A DNA stretch of 64,000 bases from Tilletiopsis washingtonensis (GCF_003144115.1 NW_020312018.1:419658-483657), one strand, 5' to 3'. Shown: positions 47,348-58,847, numbered from the stretch's first letter. Made by a program: numbers and translations. Notes: generated from the sequence alone by a model not told the origin.

Positions 47348-50175
47348 ATGAACGCCACCAACTCCCAAGGTGAGCAGACCCTGCCGCGTCTGTCGAACGC
47401 ACTCTCACCAGATGTACAGGCGTCTTGGTGCCGCTCGAACCGCCCACGCTCGGCGTCTTCTCGGCTGCGTCGCCGCCACTGTCGCCCACGTCCGAGCCCG
47501 ACGACTTCCCGCCCACGCCGCCCCAGGCACACGCCGCTGCTGCAGTCGTCGGTCTCCAGGCGCCCTCGCGCCACTCCACCGCCGGTCCGTCGCACTCGCC
47601 CGGTCGCGCTGCCGATGCGGGACCCAGCCTGAGTGGCGAGAGCGTCATGAGCCGGTTCCCCGAGAGCAGTGGCATCGGCAGCGTCGACGACAGCGGCCGC
47701 GCAGCTGGAGCGCGCGCCGGCTCGCTCGTGAGAGGCACATCCACTGCGGGCTATGCTGGCACCACAGCCACCGAGGGTGAGACGCCGCAGACGACGTTCT
47801 ACTCGCGAGGCGGCTCGGGCAAGCCGCTTGTGCAGCAGTCGCCTGCGACGGCCGCCGGCTCCGGGCAGGTGGCCCCGGCGGCTAGCCGCGCGGCGACGCT
47901 GTCGGCGCAGCCCAAGGAGGCGCGCGCTTCGTCTGCCGCAGAGGCGGCTGCTTCTGCATCGCGCAAGGTTGCCACCCCTGCGGCAGCGGCAGGGCCGGCA
48001 GCCTCTGGCGAGAGTGCGGCTTCGTTTCGATCAGGCCGCGTGGTCACGCCCCCGCCGCGCACCGAGAAGAAGAAGACCTCCACCGGCCAAGCGGCCAAGG
48101 ACAGCGCGTCCAAGTCGTCGGCTCCTACGAAAGCTCCGGCGAAGACGTCAAGCGGCCGAGCGACTGCGGACAGCGCCTCCAAATCATCGGCTTCTACGAA
48201 GGCTCTGGCGAAGGACGCCGAGCTCGCTGCATCTCTCGCAGCGGCCGACGAGGGCAGGCCGCCTCGCAGAGCAGCCAGTAAGGCTGCGAACTACGCACCC
48301 GACGTAGACAAGGACGGCAACCCGCTTCCAAAGGCGCGTAGCTCTGCCGCGGCGGCCGGACCGTCAGCCGATGTGCGCACGACACGCCAGCAGGAGAGTA
48401 GTGCAGCCACTTCGGGAAGGACGCAAGCGGCGGATGGACGTCGGACCAAGCAGCGCACGATTGTGCTCAGCTCGGAAGATGAGTCGTCCGGTGGTGAAGA
48501 GGCGAAGGGAGCGAAGGTCAGTGCGTGTCTGACTCCGTCTGCGGCAATGACTGACAGAGGCATTCCCCCAGGCGACAAGCCGCAACTCAAGCGCCGCCAA
48601 GGCTCAGAGCACCGTGTCGAGATCGAGCCATCCCAGCGAGGCGAACGCCCCCAAGGGCTCGACCTCGTCAAAGCGCGGCCGTGCAGAGAACGACGACGAC
48701 GAGACGGACGAAGACGAGCGTGTTCAGCCTAACAGACGCCGCCCAGTGCCAGCGAAGGCAACTTCAGGCAGCGCACGAAGCGCGAAAGATGCGCAGGCCA
48801 GCAGTCGTGCGTTCGTCATTGCCGACGACGCGCCGGACAGTGGCGATGGCGAGGATCGCGAGGGCGACAGCAGTGCGCACGAAGACGATGCAGCGCGCGC
48901 TCGGCAGCCAGAGGGCCGTGGCCAACGCACCAAGAAGCCGTCGAGCCGCCTTGAGGCGACTAACGCCGGAGCTCAGGCAAGCTCGAAAGGCGATCAGTCT
49001 CGGGCCGGTTCCAGCAGATCGGCCGCGCTGGTGTGCGTCGAAGTAGACGTCTCGCGCCCGGCGAATCGCTCCGCTGCAACGAAGAGCACGGCTGCGACAG
49101 GCCGCACGGAGCCGGCGTCCCGCCTGCCGCTGAAGGCCGGCGGCAAGGATGGCCCAGCTGCGCAGCCCGTCGAAGTCGCACAAGCCGCGGCCTCGGAGGC
49201 GCAGAGCGCAAAGGCCGGCGCTGAGAGATCCAAAGCGGCCAGAACGTCGCCGCGCAAACGCAAGGCGTCGCCTGCGAAAGCCTCGCCTGCGAAGGCCCCA
49301 CCGCGCAAAACCGCGCGCAGGGGCGCCAAGACGGTGCCGGACTCTGACGCGGATGAGGCAGAAGAGGACGATGAGATGGCGACGCCGGAGCAGCCCGTCA
49401 GCGCGCCCAAGGTAAGCAGGTGTCTCGCTCGGCCGAAGTGCGGACACTGACTCATACTCTCGCCTGACCAGACGCCTGCTGCTGCCGTTGTGGCATCTCC
49501 GTTCAAACAAGCAGACACCCCGTCGGCTGGTTCGTCAGCTGACGCTGGCGCGAGCACGATGCTGCGTACACCTGCGAGCAAGAGCACGGCCGGGTCCAAG
49601 GCCGGCGATCTGCACAACGCGGCCGAAGCCACGCGCTCATCGCTGGCGAACCGTCCGTTCAAGACGCCCACGATGAGCAGGACTGACGGCGAGTCTGCGG
49701 GCGGCTCGAGTCTGCGGCGCTCTTTCAGCGGCAAACGTGAGTGCTGGCGCGGCAGTCCTGGCAGTGCGCCTCATTCTGACGAGAGCACACAGCCTTAGCT
49801 GCGCTGGTCGGCGCTTCCGGTGGCCACCGTCGGCCGGGCCTCGGCAAGCGTAGCTTTGTGCCGCCCCTGCACGCCAACCGCAAGGCCGCACCTGCGCCGC
49901 GGGCACCTCTGCTTGTCAAGAAGACCAAGGCAGAAGAGCGCGCCGAGGCCGAGCTGATGCTCGACTCCGACGAGGAGCGCGAGCGCGCTGCCGAGACGCC
50001 GTCGCAGCGCATGCGTCGCAGGATTCGCGAGGCGGAGGAAGAGCCCATGGAGCCGCCGGCCGGCTGGGCCACCGCCAAGTCGAAGCCGGGCGCAGATGCG
50101 GGCCACTCGCGCAGCGCGGATCTGAGCTGGGGCGGCGACGAGGGCGCCGACCACGCCGTCGAAGACTACGACTAG
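47348..50175 (+). CDS. Basic low-complexity nuclear protein with a RAD51AP1-like motif
   Basis: This is an unnamed protein of about 868 residues from exons 47348-47369, 47420-48516, 48572-49411, 49472-49736 and 49793-50175. The first exon is only 22 bases (MNATNSQ). Most of the protein is disordered: P/S-rich to about residue 150, then A/S/K-rich with a duplicated 23-residue unit, acidic-serine patches (VLSSEDESSGGEE, ENDDDETDEDE) and a histone H1-like basic block KRKASPAKASPAKAPPRKTA near residue 640. The last exon is more conserved-looking: RRPGLGKRSFVPPLH at 754-768, then APLLVKKTKAEERAEAELML and a short acidic end. The R-x-G-L-x-K/R...P-L-H pattern resembles the RAD51-binding motif near the C terminus of human RAD51AP1 as I recall it. 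A role in recombination is therefore a hypothesis only. Acceptors at 49792 and 49798 would differ by two residues. Confidence 0.75.
48082..48219 (+). repeat. Two tandem 69-base units (23 codons each)
   Basis: Units 48082-48150 and 48151-48219 encode near-identical segments built on DSASKSSAPTKAPAKT and DSASKSSASTKALAKD. The bases differ at a modest number of positions, many of them third bases. This is a within-gene duplication in the disordered part of the protein. Confidence 0.8.
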
Positions 50176-50671
50176 CCGCCAGGCCTTCATCACGGGGCCT
50201 CGCTGGCCGGCGCTTTCACCACTCTCTCTCCTCTCTCTCCATCATGTACATCACGATACCACGTGTGCAACCCACAGTTTTCCATTGCCGTGGCCGCCTC
50301 GTGCCGGCTCAGCCAGGGTGCGCTTCGACGACCGCTGCCGCGGCAGGTGCACGTTGCGTGCACGCCAATGCAGCGCCTCTTTGTGCCGTCTGCCCGGACT
50401 AATTTAGCGCGTCACGCGAACCCTCGGGCGGCCAAGTAGCCCCATGGCCCGTCCACACGGCGCACTCGAGCCTGAGAAGCGCAGCCGGCGCACACTCGAC
50501 AGGTAGCTTGCAGACCCCCTGACAGTCGCCGGAGCTTCTTGGCCGCTGGCCTGTATGTAGTCTGACTGCGCAGCCCGCATCTCACTCGGACCCTCACGCC
50601 GAGCTTCATAAGCAAGCCGGCTGGACGCATCCCCGCTGCCATCCCCATCGCTGCTGCTGACCTGCTCTGTC
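50176..50671. promoter_or_regulatory. Intergenic region upstream of the secreted DNase
   Basis: This holds the 3' flank of the preceding gene (CT-rich around 50215-50245) and the promoter of the DNase gene. A CACGTG hexamer lies near 50261. No gene is supported. Confidence 0.45.
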
Positions 50672-51653
50672 ATGCTGTCTCTTCGTACTCTGCTCTTCGC
50701 TGCCCTCGCAGCCGTCACTGCGGCATCGGCCGCGACGGTCACCTTCGACTGCTCGAGAGGTGCGTCGCTCTGGACCGCGAGCCGATCGCTGGAACGCTGA
50801 CCTGGCTCCACCGCCGCAGTGCCCAACATCTGCTCGTAAGTTCTGCGCACAACTGCAGCACGGCAGGCGCTCACCGTATCTCTCTGCTAGCAACGACTGC
50901 TACGCCATCAGAGTGCGCATCGCGGCAGTCGTCCTTGCCAGCCTCTCGCTGACGCACCTGCACAGTGCCTCGGCAAGCCCACTACGCTGACGCGCAACTC
51001 GCCGCAAGCGGAGGACAACCGCGACGCCAACGCCTGTCGCAGTCCCAACCGCTGCTCTGGCAACCCGTCCGACAGCAACAGCTGCGATGAGTACCCTTTT
51101 GCTTCGACAAGTCAAGGTGCGTCGCTCGCAGCACCAGCGAGGGCGATTGTCGCTGAGGCACTTCTTCCCGCAGGCGGCGCAGGCGCCAGCACCCGGTGCG
51201 TGCCGAGCCAAGAGAACAGCAGACAGGGCGGCACCCTCTCCTCCTTCTACACGTGAGCTGCGGTGCCCTGAGCCACACCACAGCGCTGGAGCCTGACGGT
51301 GCGACGCAGGCGCAACTCTGTCGCGAACGGCGACTCGTACTCTGTCGCGTTCTCGAATGCCTCGGGCCTGCAGTACTGCAGCGGTGAGCCGTGCGGATGA
51401 CCAGCTGTAAAGCTGATGCTGACGACGCGGCCCAGGCTCGTGCACAAACTCGGGCAACCAGCTCGTCCGCCGTCTGCCGGCCTTCGCTGCGCGCCAGGAG
51501 ACCTCCATCGTGCAGACACGCAAGCTGCTCCTCGCGTCTGGCGAGGAAGCGCTGATGTTTGAGCCGGTCTCCGCCCGCGGCTCGCTGAACCGCATGGTTA
51601 ACCAGACTGTGGACCTGCGCGAGGAGGCCGTGCGCGTCGTTGCCGTCCTCTGA
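50672..51653 (+). CDS. Secreted NucA/NucB-type deoxyribonuclease
   Basis: This is a small predicted extracellular DNase of about 215 residues. Exons are 50672-50759, 50820-50835, 50891-50912, 50966-51116, 51174-51252, 51310-51383 and 51436-51653, all in phase. Two exons are only 16 and 22 bases. The first 20 residues, MLSLRTLLFAALAAVTAASA, form a clear signal peptide. The NucA/NucB hallmark CDEYPFAST sits at residues 82-90, with the acidic pair D83-E84. It is followed by GGAGASTRCVPSQENSRQGG with E106 and N107, which fits the second conserved patch. Preceding cysteines and the CRSPNRCSG stretch suggest disulfides, as in a secreted enzyme. The C-terminal 70 residues are not recognised. NucA/NucB enzymes are best known as Bacillus nucleases that act without metal-finger folds. 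In fungi such proteins may serve nutrition or host interaction; that role is inference. Confidence 0.85.
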
Positions 51654-51699
51654 TGTGTCGCGCCGCGGCGAGTCGCAAATCTATCATTCATCAGCTCTA

Positions 51700-54583
51700 T
51701 CAGATGTGCCGCGGCGGCACGGTGAGCGTGCTGCCGAAGGACGTGTCGGCCGGCTCTGCCAGGCTGCTGTCCGTGTTGGCGCTGCTCGGCTCGTCGGCGG
51801 TGTCCTCGTCGTCGCTGTCGCGGCCCGTCTCGACCCACTCCCACTGCAGTCCGATCGCCCGGATGTCGCCTCCCGGCGCCAGGACGCCCGACTTGCGGAA
51901 GTCGAGCTCGGCGGCGCTGAGCCGCACCTCTGTCGGCCCGCGGCGCTGGTTCGGGCGGTGACCGTAGGGGTCCTCGAAGCTCGGGATGAGCCACGCCCAG
52001 CACGCTGCGGCGACGTCCGGCAGCTTCGCATGCGTCGCGCCCGTCCTGCCAAGCAGCACCTTTACGCCAATCTCACGATCTGCGTCGACGATGATGCCGT
52101 GCTCGTCGTCGGAGGCGGTCATGGAGTGCAGGCGGCGCATCGAGTCGGCCGGCGAGCGCGAGGAGTACGGCGTGTTCGCGTACGGCGATGCGTGCGAACT
52201 CGTCGTCTGCGAGCGCTGGCGCTGCGGCGTGAAGCCGCCGGCTGCGGCTCGTCCGGCGTCGTCCGATTGCGAACGTCTGGGCCCGGCGGCGTGCAGATCC
52301 TCAGAGGCGCCTCGCAGTCCGCCGTGCGACTTGGTGCGCGCGCCGAGCGCCGGGTGCAGGCTCAAGCTCGAGGCTGCTGCTTGCAGGTTGACCGTGCTCC
52401 TGCTTGCGTTGTACGGCGAGTTGGCGACGAATCGCGGAGATGGGGGAAACGTCGGGTTGGAGCAGTCGAACTCGTAGCTGACCAGTGCCGGTCCTGCGCC
52501 CGCATCGCCGATGCGCTCGCGGCCTGCTTCGCGGAGCAGCGCGCAGTAGTTGAGCTGCGAGGTGACCTGCTTCTTGATCTTGCCGTGCGACTCCTTGGCC
52601 GCAAGAGCGACGTCCTTCTCGTTGTCATCGTCCCACCAGAACTCGCGGGCGCGCACCGCCTCGGCGCGGACGTCAATGCCCCACTCGCCCACGCCCGTCT
52701 CGTTGCCGTGCTGGGCAAGGCGCTCGCGGCGCGCCTGCTGCTCAGCAGCCTCTTTCCAGCGCTGCTCTTCGCGGCGGTGCGCCTTTTCGCGCGCGCGTGT
52801 AGAGTTGAGCAGGCCGGCGGCCTCGAGCGTCTCTTCGTCGGCGCCAGGCAGGGCCGGGGCGATGGCACCGGGGTCGCACAGGCGGAACGCAGCTCTGCGC
52901 CTTCTCGCTCCGCGTTCCCACGCTGAAAGGCGGTCGGCGAGGCGGTCGTCGTACCGCATGAGCTGAACGCTCAGATTCTCGGCGCTCATGGCGTCGCGCG
53001 AGCTGTCGGCGGTGCCTGCGCGCTCGACCCAGACGCGAGTGATGCGGACGAAGCGTTTCAGCGGCCGCGGCTGGAAGGCGTAGAGCGACATGCGAGGGTC
53101 GTTGCCGGCGAGCAGGCGGCCCCAGTAGCCGAGCCAGCGACGCTGACTCGGGATCGAGATGGCCAGGTGGGGCGCAGTCGGCTCAACAAAGTCCTCGTCG
53201 CCCGACGACGGAGGCCGCTCCTCGTCTCTGCAGTAGACTGACGACGTGCGCGGCGGAATGTGCAGGGGCGACAGAGCCTCGCGGTTCGCCTGGCCGTTCA
53301 CGTGCTTCTCGTCGTCGCTGCTGCCAGAGCGCGTGTGGCCGTCTGCGCTTCGGTCGCGCGAGACGTCGGCACTACCTGAGTCGCCCGCAAGTCCAAGGCA
53401 GTCGGACGACTTGCCAGCCGGGCTGACACCCAGGGCGCGCAGGTCTTTGCGCGCGTGCGATGGGGAGGACGAGCCGGCCGAGGGCAAGCTGTCGTGGCTG
53501 AGCTTCCTCTCGCGTGGCGAAGCAGGCGAGAGCGGCGTGAGCCCGTTCTTGCGGCTCAGGGTGAAGCTCGGGCGCCGGAGCAAGCTTCCTGCTCGCGACC
53601 GAGGCGGAGATCGTGCGGGCGAGTTGGGGCCGCTCTTGGAGCGCATCGGGGAGCCCGACTTGGCACGCGAGTCCGCCATGTGGCCTGCAGCTGCGCCGGC
53701 GCGCTGAGCTTGCGAAGGCGATTTGGGCTTCAGCCGCCGGGCCGTGTGCATCTCGAAGACAGCTCGGAGGCGCTCCGCCACCGCCTCCTCCTTCGTGGGA
53801 GTGCCTGCCTCCATGGGTGAGCCCACCGTGCGCTGATCCAGCGCATCGTGCTCCGTCGATGCGTTCCGTGAGACACTAGGCCGGCGTCTGGATGCGCCTG
53901 CGCCAAATGTGCTTGAGCTCGTGGACTTGGCCGAGAAGGGCTCGGATGGTGCGCCGACTGCGCGGCCGCTCGTCACGTTCATGCCATCACTCGCGTCGGC
54001 GGCGCCGGTAGAGATGTTCGGCAGAATGGGCAGCGAAAGAAGGTAGGCCACGCTCATAGTGCCCGAGCGGCCCTTGCCCGCTGAGACGTACGCGCATCAG
54101 TGGAGCCCTTCAGCGCACGCCTGCGCGAGCGCACTCACCCTTGCAGTGCACGACGCCCACGTTGCGCTCATCCTCGCCCAGCCAGGCGGTCATGTCGGCC
54201 ACAAAGAGCGGGATCATGCTCAGAGGCGGCGGGTGGTGGTCGGGAAAGGGATAGCGCGAGACGCGGCCGTCAAACTCGTCCGCCTCGTCTGTGATGCTGT
54301 GAGCCGGGGCAGGGCGCACGCAGCTGGACTCGCACTCACATGTGTTCTCGGTGCGCGGCACCAGGTTAAAGATGCGGTAGTGCTCGCCGTGCTTGGTGTC
54401 GAGGAAGCGGCGCACGTGGCGGCGGTTGTTGCGGTACAGCACCTCCACGCCCGAGCCGGGCCACGCCATGATGATGAGCCGCGGCGTCAGGTACACCAGG
54501 TCGAGATCCGTGCCCGTCTCGGCATCGACGGTGCGCGCCTTTGCGCCCGACACGAGGTGCCTCAGCGACTTGATGCCCGGCAT
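51700..54583 (-). CDS. PTEN: PTEN-like phosphatase with long disordered inserts
   Basis: This is a probable phosphatidylinositol 3-phosphate-group phosphatase opposing PI3-kinase signalling. Exons 54340-54583, 54139-54288 and 51700-54080 give about 924 residues. The N-terminal half of the domain is typical: LRHLVSGAKARTVDAETGTD, LDLVYLTPRLIIMAWPG, RRHVRRFLDTKHGEHYRIFN, GRVSRYPFPDHHPPPL and NVGVVHCKAGKGRSGTMSVA. The active-site loop is C130-K-A-G-K-G-R136, the same basic signature as human PTEN (HCKAGKGRTG). The rest of the domain is broken up by two low-complexity inserts: about 150-226, and about 250-436 before SIPSQRRWLGYWGRLL. A C2-like region follows (MSLYAFQPRPLKRFVRITRV, then CWAWLIPSFEDPYG and EVRLSAAELDFRKSG). 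The basic active site argues for lipid rather than protein substrate. The gene converges on the DNase with 46 bases between stops. Confidence 0.88.
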
Positions 54584-56086
54584 GCTGCGCTGCGAGTGGC
54601 TTCGAGGGATGCAGATTGCCGAGAATCGCCGGAGCAGAGAGGAGCGCGCGCACTAGCCAGAGTGCAGCTCGACAGTCTTTGCGAGAGAGCGTTGCTGCGC
54701 GGTGCAGCGAGAGGTGGGGATACGCAGAGGATGTGGTGGTCGAGAAGATGCAGCAGCAGTTGCGGACACGCCGAGCTTTGGCGCCGCCGCGTGCCAATCA
54801 AGGGCGGTTGCGCGGTTCGATGACGACAGCAGCACTGGACACAGAGTGCGTGCGCGAGGCGCAGCGCGGCGTGGCGGTGCGGGTGCCAGCAGCAGGTGCC
54901 CTGCGGCAGCGGGATAGAAGCGGACGGGGGCCCAGATGGATGGGGTCAGGAGGCAGGTCCGGAGCGCGCCGGCAATCGCACGACGGCGGAGAGGTGCTCG
55001 CCGCGCGCGCTGCGGGCCCGCCCGGCGTCCCGAGCTGGGGTCGGGTGCGGCGCGGCACCCGGCGCTGCTGGGGTGACGCAGGCCTGCAGCCACGCGAGCG
55101 CCTGCCAAGCCTTTTGGCGCCTCCCGGGGCGCCCCTGCGCCGCGCCGCGCGCGCTACGCCCACACCCGGCCGGCGGCCGCTGGAGCATCGCGTGGCCCGC
55201 ACCCGCCGCACGTGCGGGTGATGCTGCCTGCCTCAGAACCTTGGACGCCATCATGATGGACGCGGTGAAGTTGGCGCCAAAATCTCGACGAGATCTGCGG
55301 CTCACAGCACCGCCACCAAGGTACTCGTTTGTGGCTTGATTTGACTCACGACTCTGCATGCTGGCTTCGATGGATCAGTAGCCCCGCAGCCCCCTTAGCG
55401 TCTCAAGAGAGGCCCACCCTCAACAAAGGGGCGGCGGCCCGCTCGGGACGTCTTGGCGCTCAGAACAGAACGCGTTGGGCATACAATCGGGTCACGTAGA
55501 GGTCGCGCTGCTCAGCTCGATCCTGTCAGGGCCGATGAGAAGGCACAGGCGGCGGCAGCCTGGTGAGGCGATGTGAGGGGCAAGGCGCTGCACCTCGCGA
55601 GCGTGCGCCGGCTGCACGTCGGACGTGCCTGTCTGTGCTGCCCTGGCTGCACCGTCAGCTCTACAGGCTGCCTTTGCAGTAAGTGCCGCAGCGGCAGCGG
55701 CTCAGGGAAGGCATCTTGCGCATGTGTCTGACGCTGCCCAGCCGCAGGGAACGCGCGGACGAGACGCGACGGATAAACCGCCGACGGCGAGCCGCCGGAG
55801 CTCGGACCGAGGACCCGGCACGCAGGTCTCATGCAGCGTGCTCAGGCTCGGACAGCAGACGCTTGCGCGCGGATATGGATGGATTGGGGTACACGGGAAC
55901 ATGGCTAGAGTACAATGATGAGGAACGACGAGCGAGTCACAGGCAGGGACAGGCGATGCGGTGCAAGGGGCAACGAGGAAGTGACTGGTGCCGGGAAGAG
56001 CTGCGCTGGCTGGCGCTGCGGTGGCAGCCCTTCTGCACAAGAGAGGACGGCGGCATGCATCCTAGCGGAGCGGCAGCGCAAGGTCT
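54584..56086. other. Intergenic, about 1.5 kb, between the PTEN-like and sirtuin genes
   Basis: This lies upstream of the PTEN-like gene and downstream of the sirtuin gene. Open frames up to about 300 codons exist on both strands but overlap and are low-complexity. I found no family motif, tRNA, repeat or transposon. The stretch 55230-55530 is less GC-rich than its surroundings and could hold promoter elements. Confidence 0.45.
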
Positions 56087-58847
56087 CTACTCCAACTTGA
56101 TGATGCGGCGCGCGCGCTCGCCCGTCGAGCCGGCACCGCCCTTGGTGCCCGCATATGCGCGGGCGAGTCCATTGTCGAGCACGACCGACGGCGCATTGCT
56201 GACGCTGTTGCGTCGCACCGCCGCCAGACGCCGGCGCGCTGCGGCGGGCTGAGCGGCAGTCTCGGCGTGGCTGCTGCTCTTGGAGCGCGAGAAGGCGCGC
56301 GACGTCGGCTTGGACTGCGCCTCGCCCTCGACGGCAGATGCCTTCCGCCCGCTCTTGAGGGACGGCGCGGCCTCGCTGTCGGTGGCGGCCTTGCCCGCGG
56401 CGCGCTTCTTGGCCGGGCCCGACGCACGAGGCTTCTTGGTGGGCGAGGGCGATGCAGACGGCGACTGAGTCGCGGTCGACGGGCTCTGCTCGAGCTTGGT
56501 GCGCCTGGCCTTGCTGTTGGGCAGTGCTGTGTCTTTGGCGACTGCCGCCTTGCCGCGCCGGGCGGCCGAAGAGGTGGCAGAGCTCGCACCGGGCGAGTTT
56601 GCGCGCCTGGCCGCGCTGCGGGCCTCGCGCTTCTCCCGGATGCGCTCCGACTCGAGATACGCCATCGAGCTCGCCCAGCTGTACTGCTCCAGGCTGGCGC
56701 CGGCGGTGCCAGGCGCCATGCTCCGCACGTGCGTCTCCGTCACCGGGTACGCGCTGGCCTCCCAGAGACCAAGTGCAGCACGCTGCACGTCGCCCTGCAC
56801 CCACACGTCGAAGACGTCTTCCCACTCGCGCGACGGCCCCGGAAAGTCGTAGTTGAGGAGGATGCTGCGGATCGGCGCGTTAATGTCCTCATCCTCGTCG
56901 CTCTCGTCTGGCTCGTCGCCGGAACCCGACTCCGCCGAGTCGGCACCTGCACTGCGGGATCGCGTACTGCGACGGCCGGCGGCACCCCTGCGCGGACGAG
57001 GACTGATGCGGGAACCGTCGGCGTCCTCCTCGTCATCGCTTTCGTCGCTGTACACGCGATGGTCGCGGGCACGGCATGCCTTGGCGAACTCGCGGACGAT
57101 GCGCTTGGTGCCGGGCACCTTGAGGCTCGTGCCCGCCACGATCAGCAGATCCGGCGGCAGCGGCTTGAGGCGAGGCACGCGAGCAGCGCGGACCTGCGCC
57201 GGCTTCGCCGCGAGCGACGACGAGGGCAGCAGCAGCTCAGCCTCGGCGGCTGCATCGTCGGGATCGTTGAACGCCGCGGCGAAGGCCTCGTCGCCGCCGA
57301 TCTCGACGATGGGCTGCAGGCCGCCAGGCGTAAATGGCAGAGACTTGACAGGCTCGATGCTGCTGGCCACCTTGTCGGCCTCCTTCTTCGCCTTGCGCTC
57401 GCGGGCCTTGCGTTCGGCCGCAGTCTCGGGCACCGCCGGCTCGTTGGGGTCGCGCAGACCCAAGATGTCGCGCTGCAGACACTCGCCCACCTGCTCTGCG
57501 CCCTCGTTCTGCCCGCCGTACAGCACGACGCCGACCTTCATGATGCCGACGCCGCGGCTGCGCAGGCCGGCCACTGCGCGCACCTCCTCGTAGTCTGCAC
57601 ACTTGGAGCAGGGCACCGGCTCGCCGGCCGCGAGCATTGCCAGCGCCTGCACGCGATCGGCCTCGCGCTCGGGCGCGCCTGGCGACTGCCGCCGCGTGCT
57701 CGAGCCGGCGACGCTGTCGGGCGCAGATTCGAGCGTCGGCGGAGACAGGTAGAGTTTGTACGTGCAGACGCTGCAGGTGAGCGCCGAGAGGCTGCCGTGC
57801 AGCGGAATCGTGCGCGGAAACATGGGCGTCGTCGAGCTCGGCTCCGGCGTCAGGCTCTCGAAGCGCTCCTGATGGCTCTTCAGCAGGGCGCTGTCGCTGA
57901 CGCTGCGGCCCCACTGCGCGCGGACGCCGACGGGCGCGCCCTTGCCGAGGTCCTGCTTGCCGCTCGTGGCGGCGGCGCGTGCCTTCTCGTCGCGCTTGCG
58001 CTTGCCAAGTGCTCGGGCCGTCGTCGTGCTGTCGCCCGTCTCGCCAAGGCCGAAAGAGAGGCCGGCGCGCTCCTCGAGGTTGTCGATATTCTGCGTGTAG
58101 ACGCGCAGCAGGCGGCCCTCGTCGTCGAGGCGCTTCAGCAGACGGTGGAAGACCGTCGGCTGGGCGGCGTCGGCCAGGGTCTTGAGCTCAGAGATCATCG
58201 AGTAGAAGAGCGACGAGGTCGACTCAGACTGCTGGCGTGTCAGCGTACCGGAAGACGGGCGGGTACGGCACGACTCACGCCAAACAGACGGGCATCGAAC
58301 AGGTCCTTGCCGGAGCTGAGGCCGGCGGTCGGGTGCTTCTCCTTGAGTTTGCGGAACAGGCCAGTTGCGCTGCGAAAGTCGGGGATGTTGGCCGGCTCAG
58401 AGACGCTGATGCCAGCGCCTGATGACACAGCGTCAGAACGGGCTCGGCGCACACGCATACAGCCGCCTTCCGGCACTCACCGCAGATCACCACGACACGG
58501 CGAGCGCTAGCAAGAGCCTCCCACACGCGAGCCACATCACGCTCGACATCCTTTGACGAGCGCCCGAAGGAAGGCACGCCAGCCTCGGCGCGGCTCGGCA
58601 CCGGATAGTCGCTGACTTGCGCGGAGAGCGGCTCGGCGCCTTTGGCGGGCCGCGCCGAGCCCGAGGCGGCACGGGCATCGCTCTGCGCGGGCGGCGGCGG
58701 CGGCGTGGCCAGTGACGAGGCCGTGCTCGAGCGCGAGCGTGTGCTGCGGCGAGTCGACGGGGGCGGCGAGAGCGTGCTGGCACTGGCTGGCGCTGGCTCT
58801 GCCGGCTGCGGCAGGGCGCCCGAGGGCGGCAGGTGCACGACCAGCAT
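56087..58847 (-). CDS. NAD-dependent histone deacetylase of the Hst3/Hst4 sirtuin type
   Basis: This is a probable nuclear sirtuin that removes acetyl from histone H3 (K56 in yeast Hst3/Hst4). Exons 58481-58847, 58279-58418 and 56087-58228 give about 882 residues. NAD-binding and catalytic motifs are in order: RRVVVICGGAGISVSEPANI then PDFRSATGLF (about 123-145), YTQNIDNLEERAG (from 213), IPLHGSLSALTC with the catalytic H313, a zinc site of CSVC and CSKC pairs about 55 residues apart, GVVLYGGQNEG, and VAGTSLKVPGTKRIVREFAK. A nuclear-signal-like GKRKRDEK interrupts the fold near residue 245. The last 250 residues are acidic then basic and disordered (KKPRASGPAKKRAAGKAA), which suits chromatin binding. 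Acceptor CAGCAG at exon 3 can add or drop one glutamine. The start is the ATG at 58847; the open frame continues upstream. Confidence 0.88.

Noticed and set aside
54584-56086. A transposon or tRNA in the longest gaps
   Set aside because: No transposase or reverse transcriptase motif, terminal repeat, or tRNA A/B box pair with a cloverleaf could be read there or in the other gaps.
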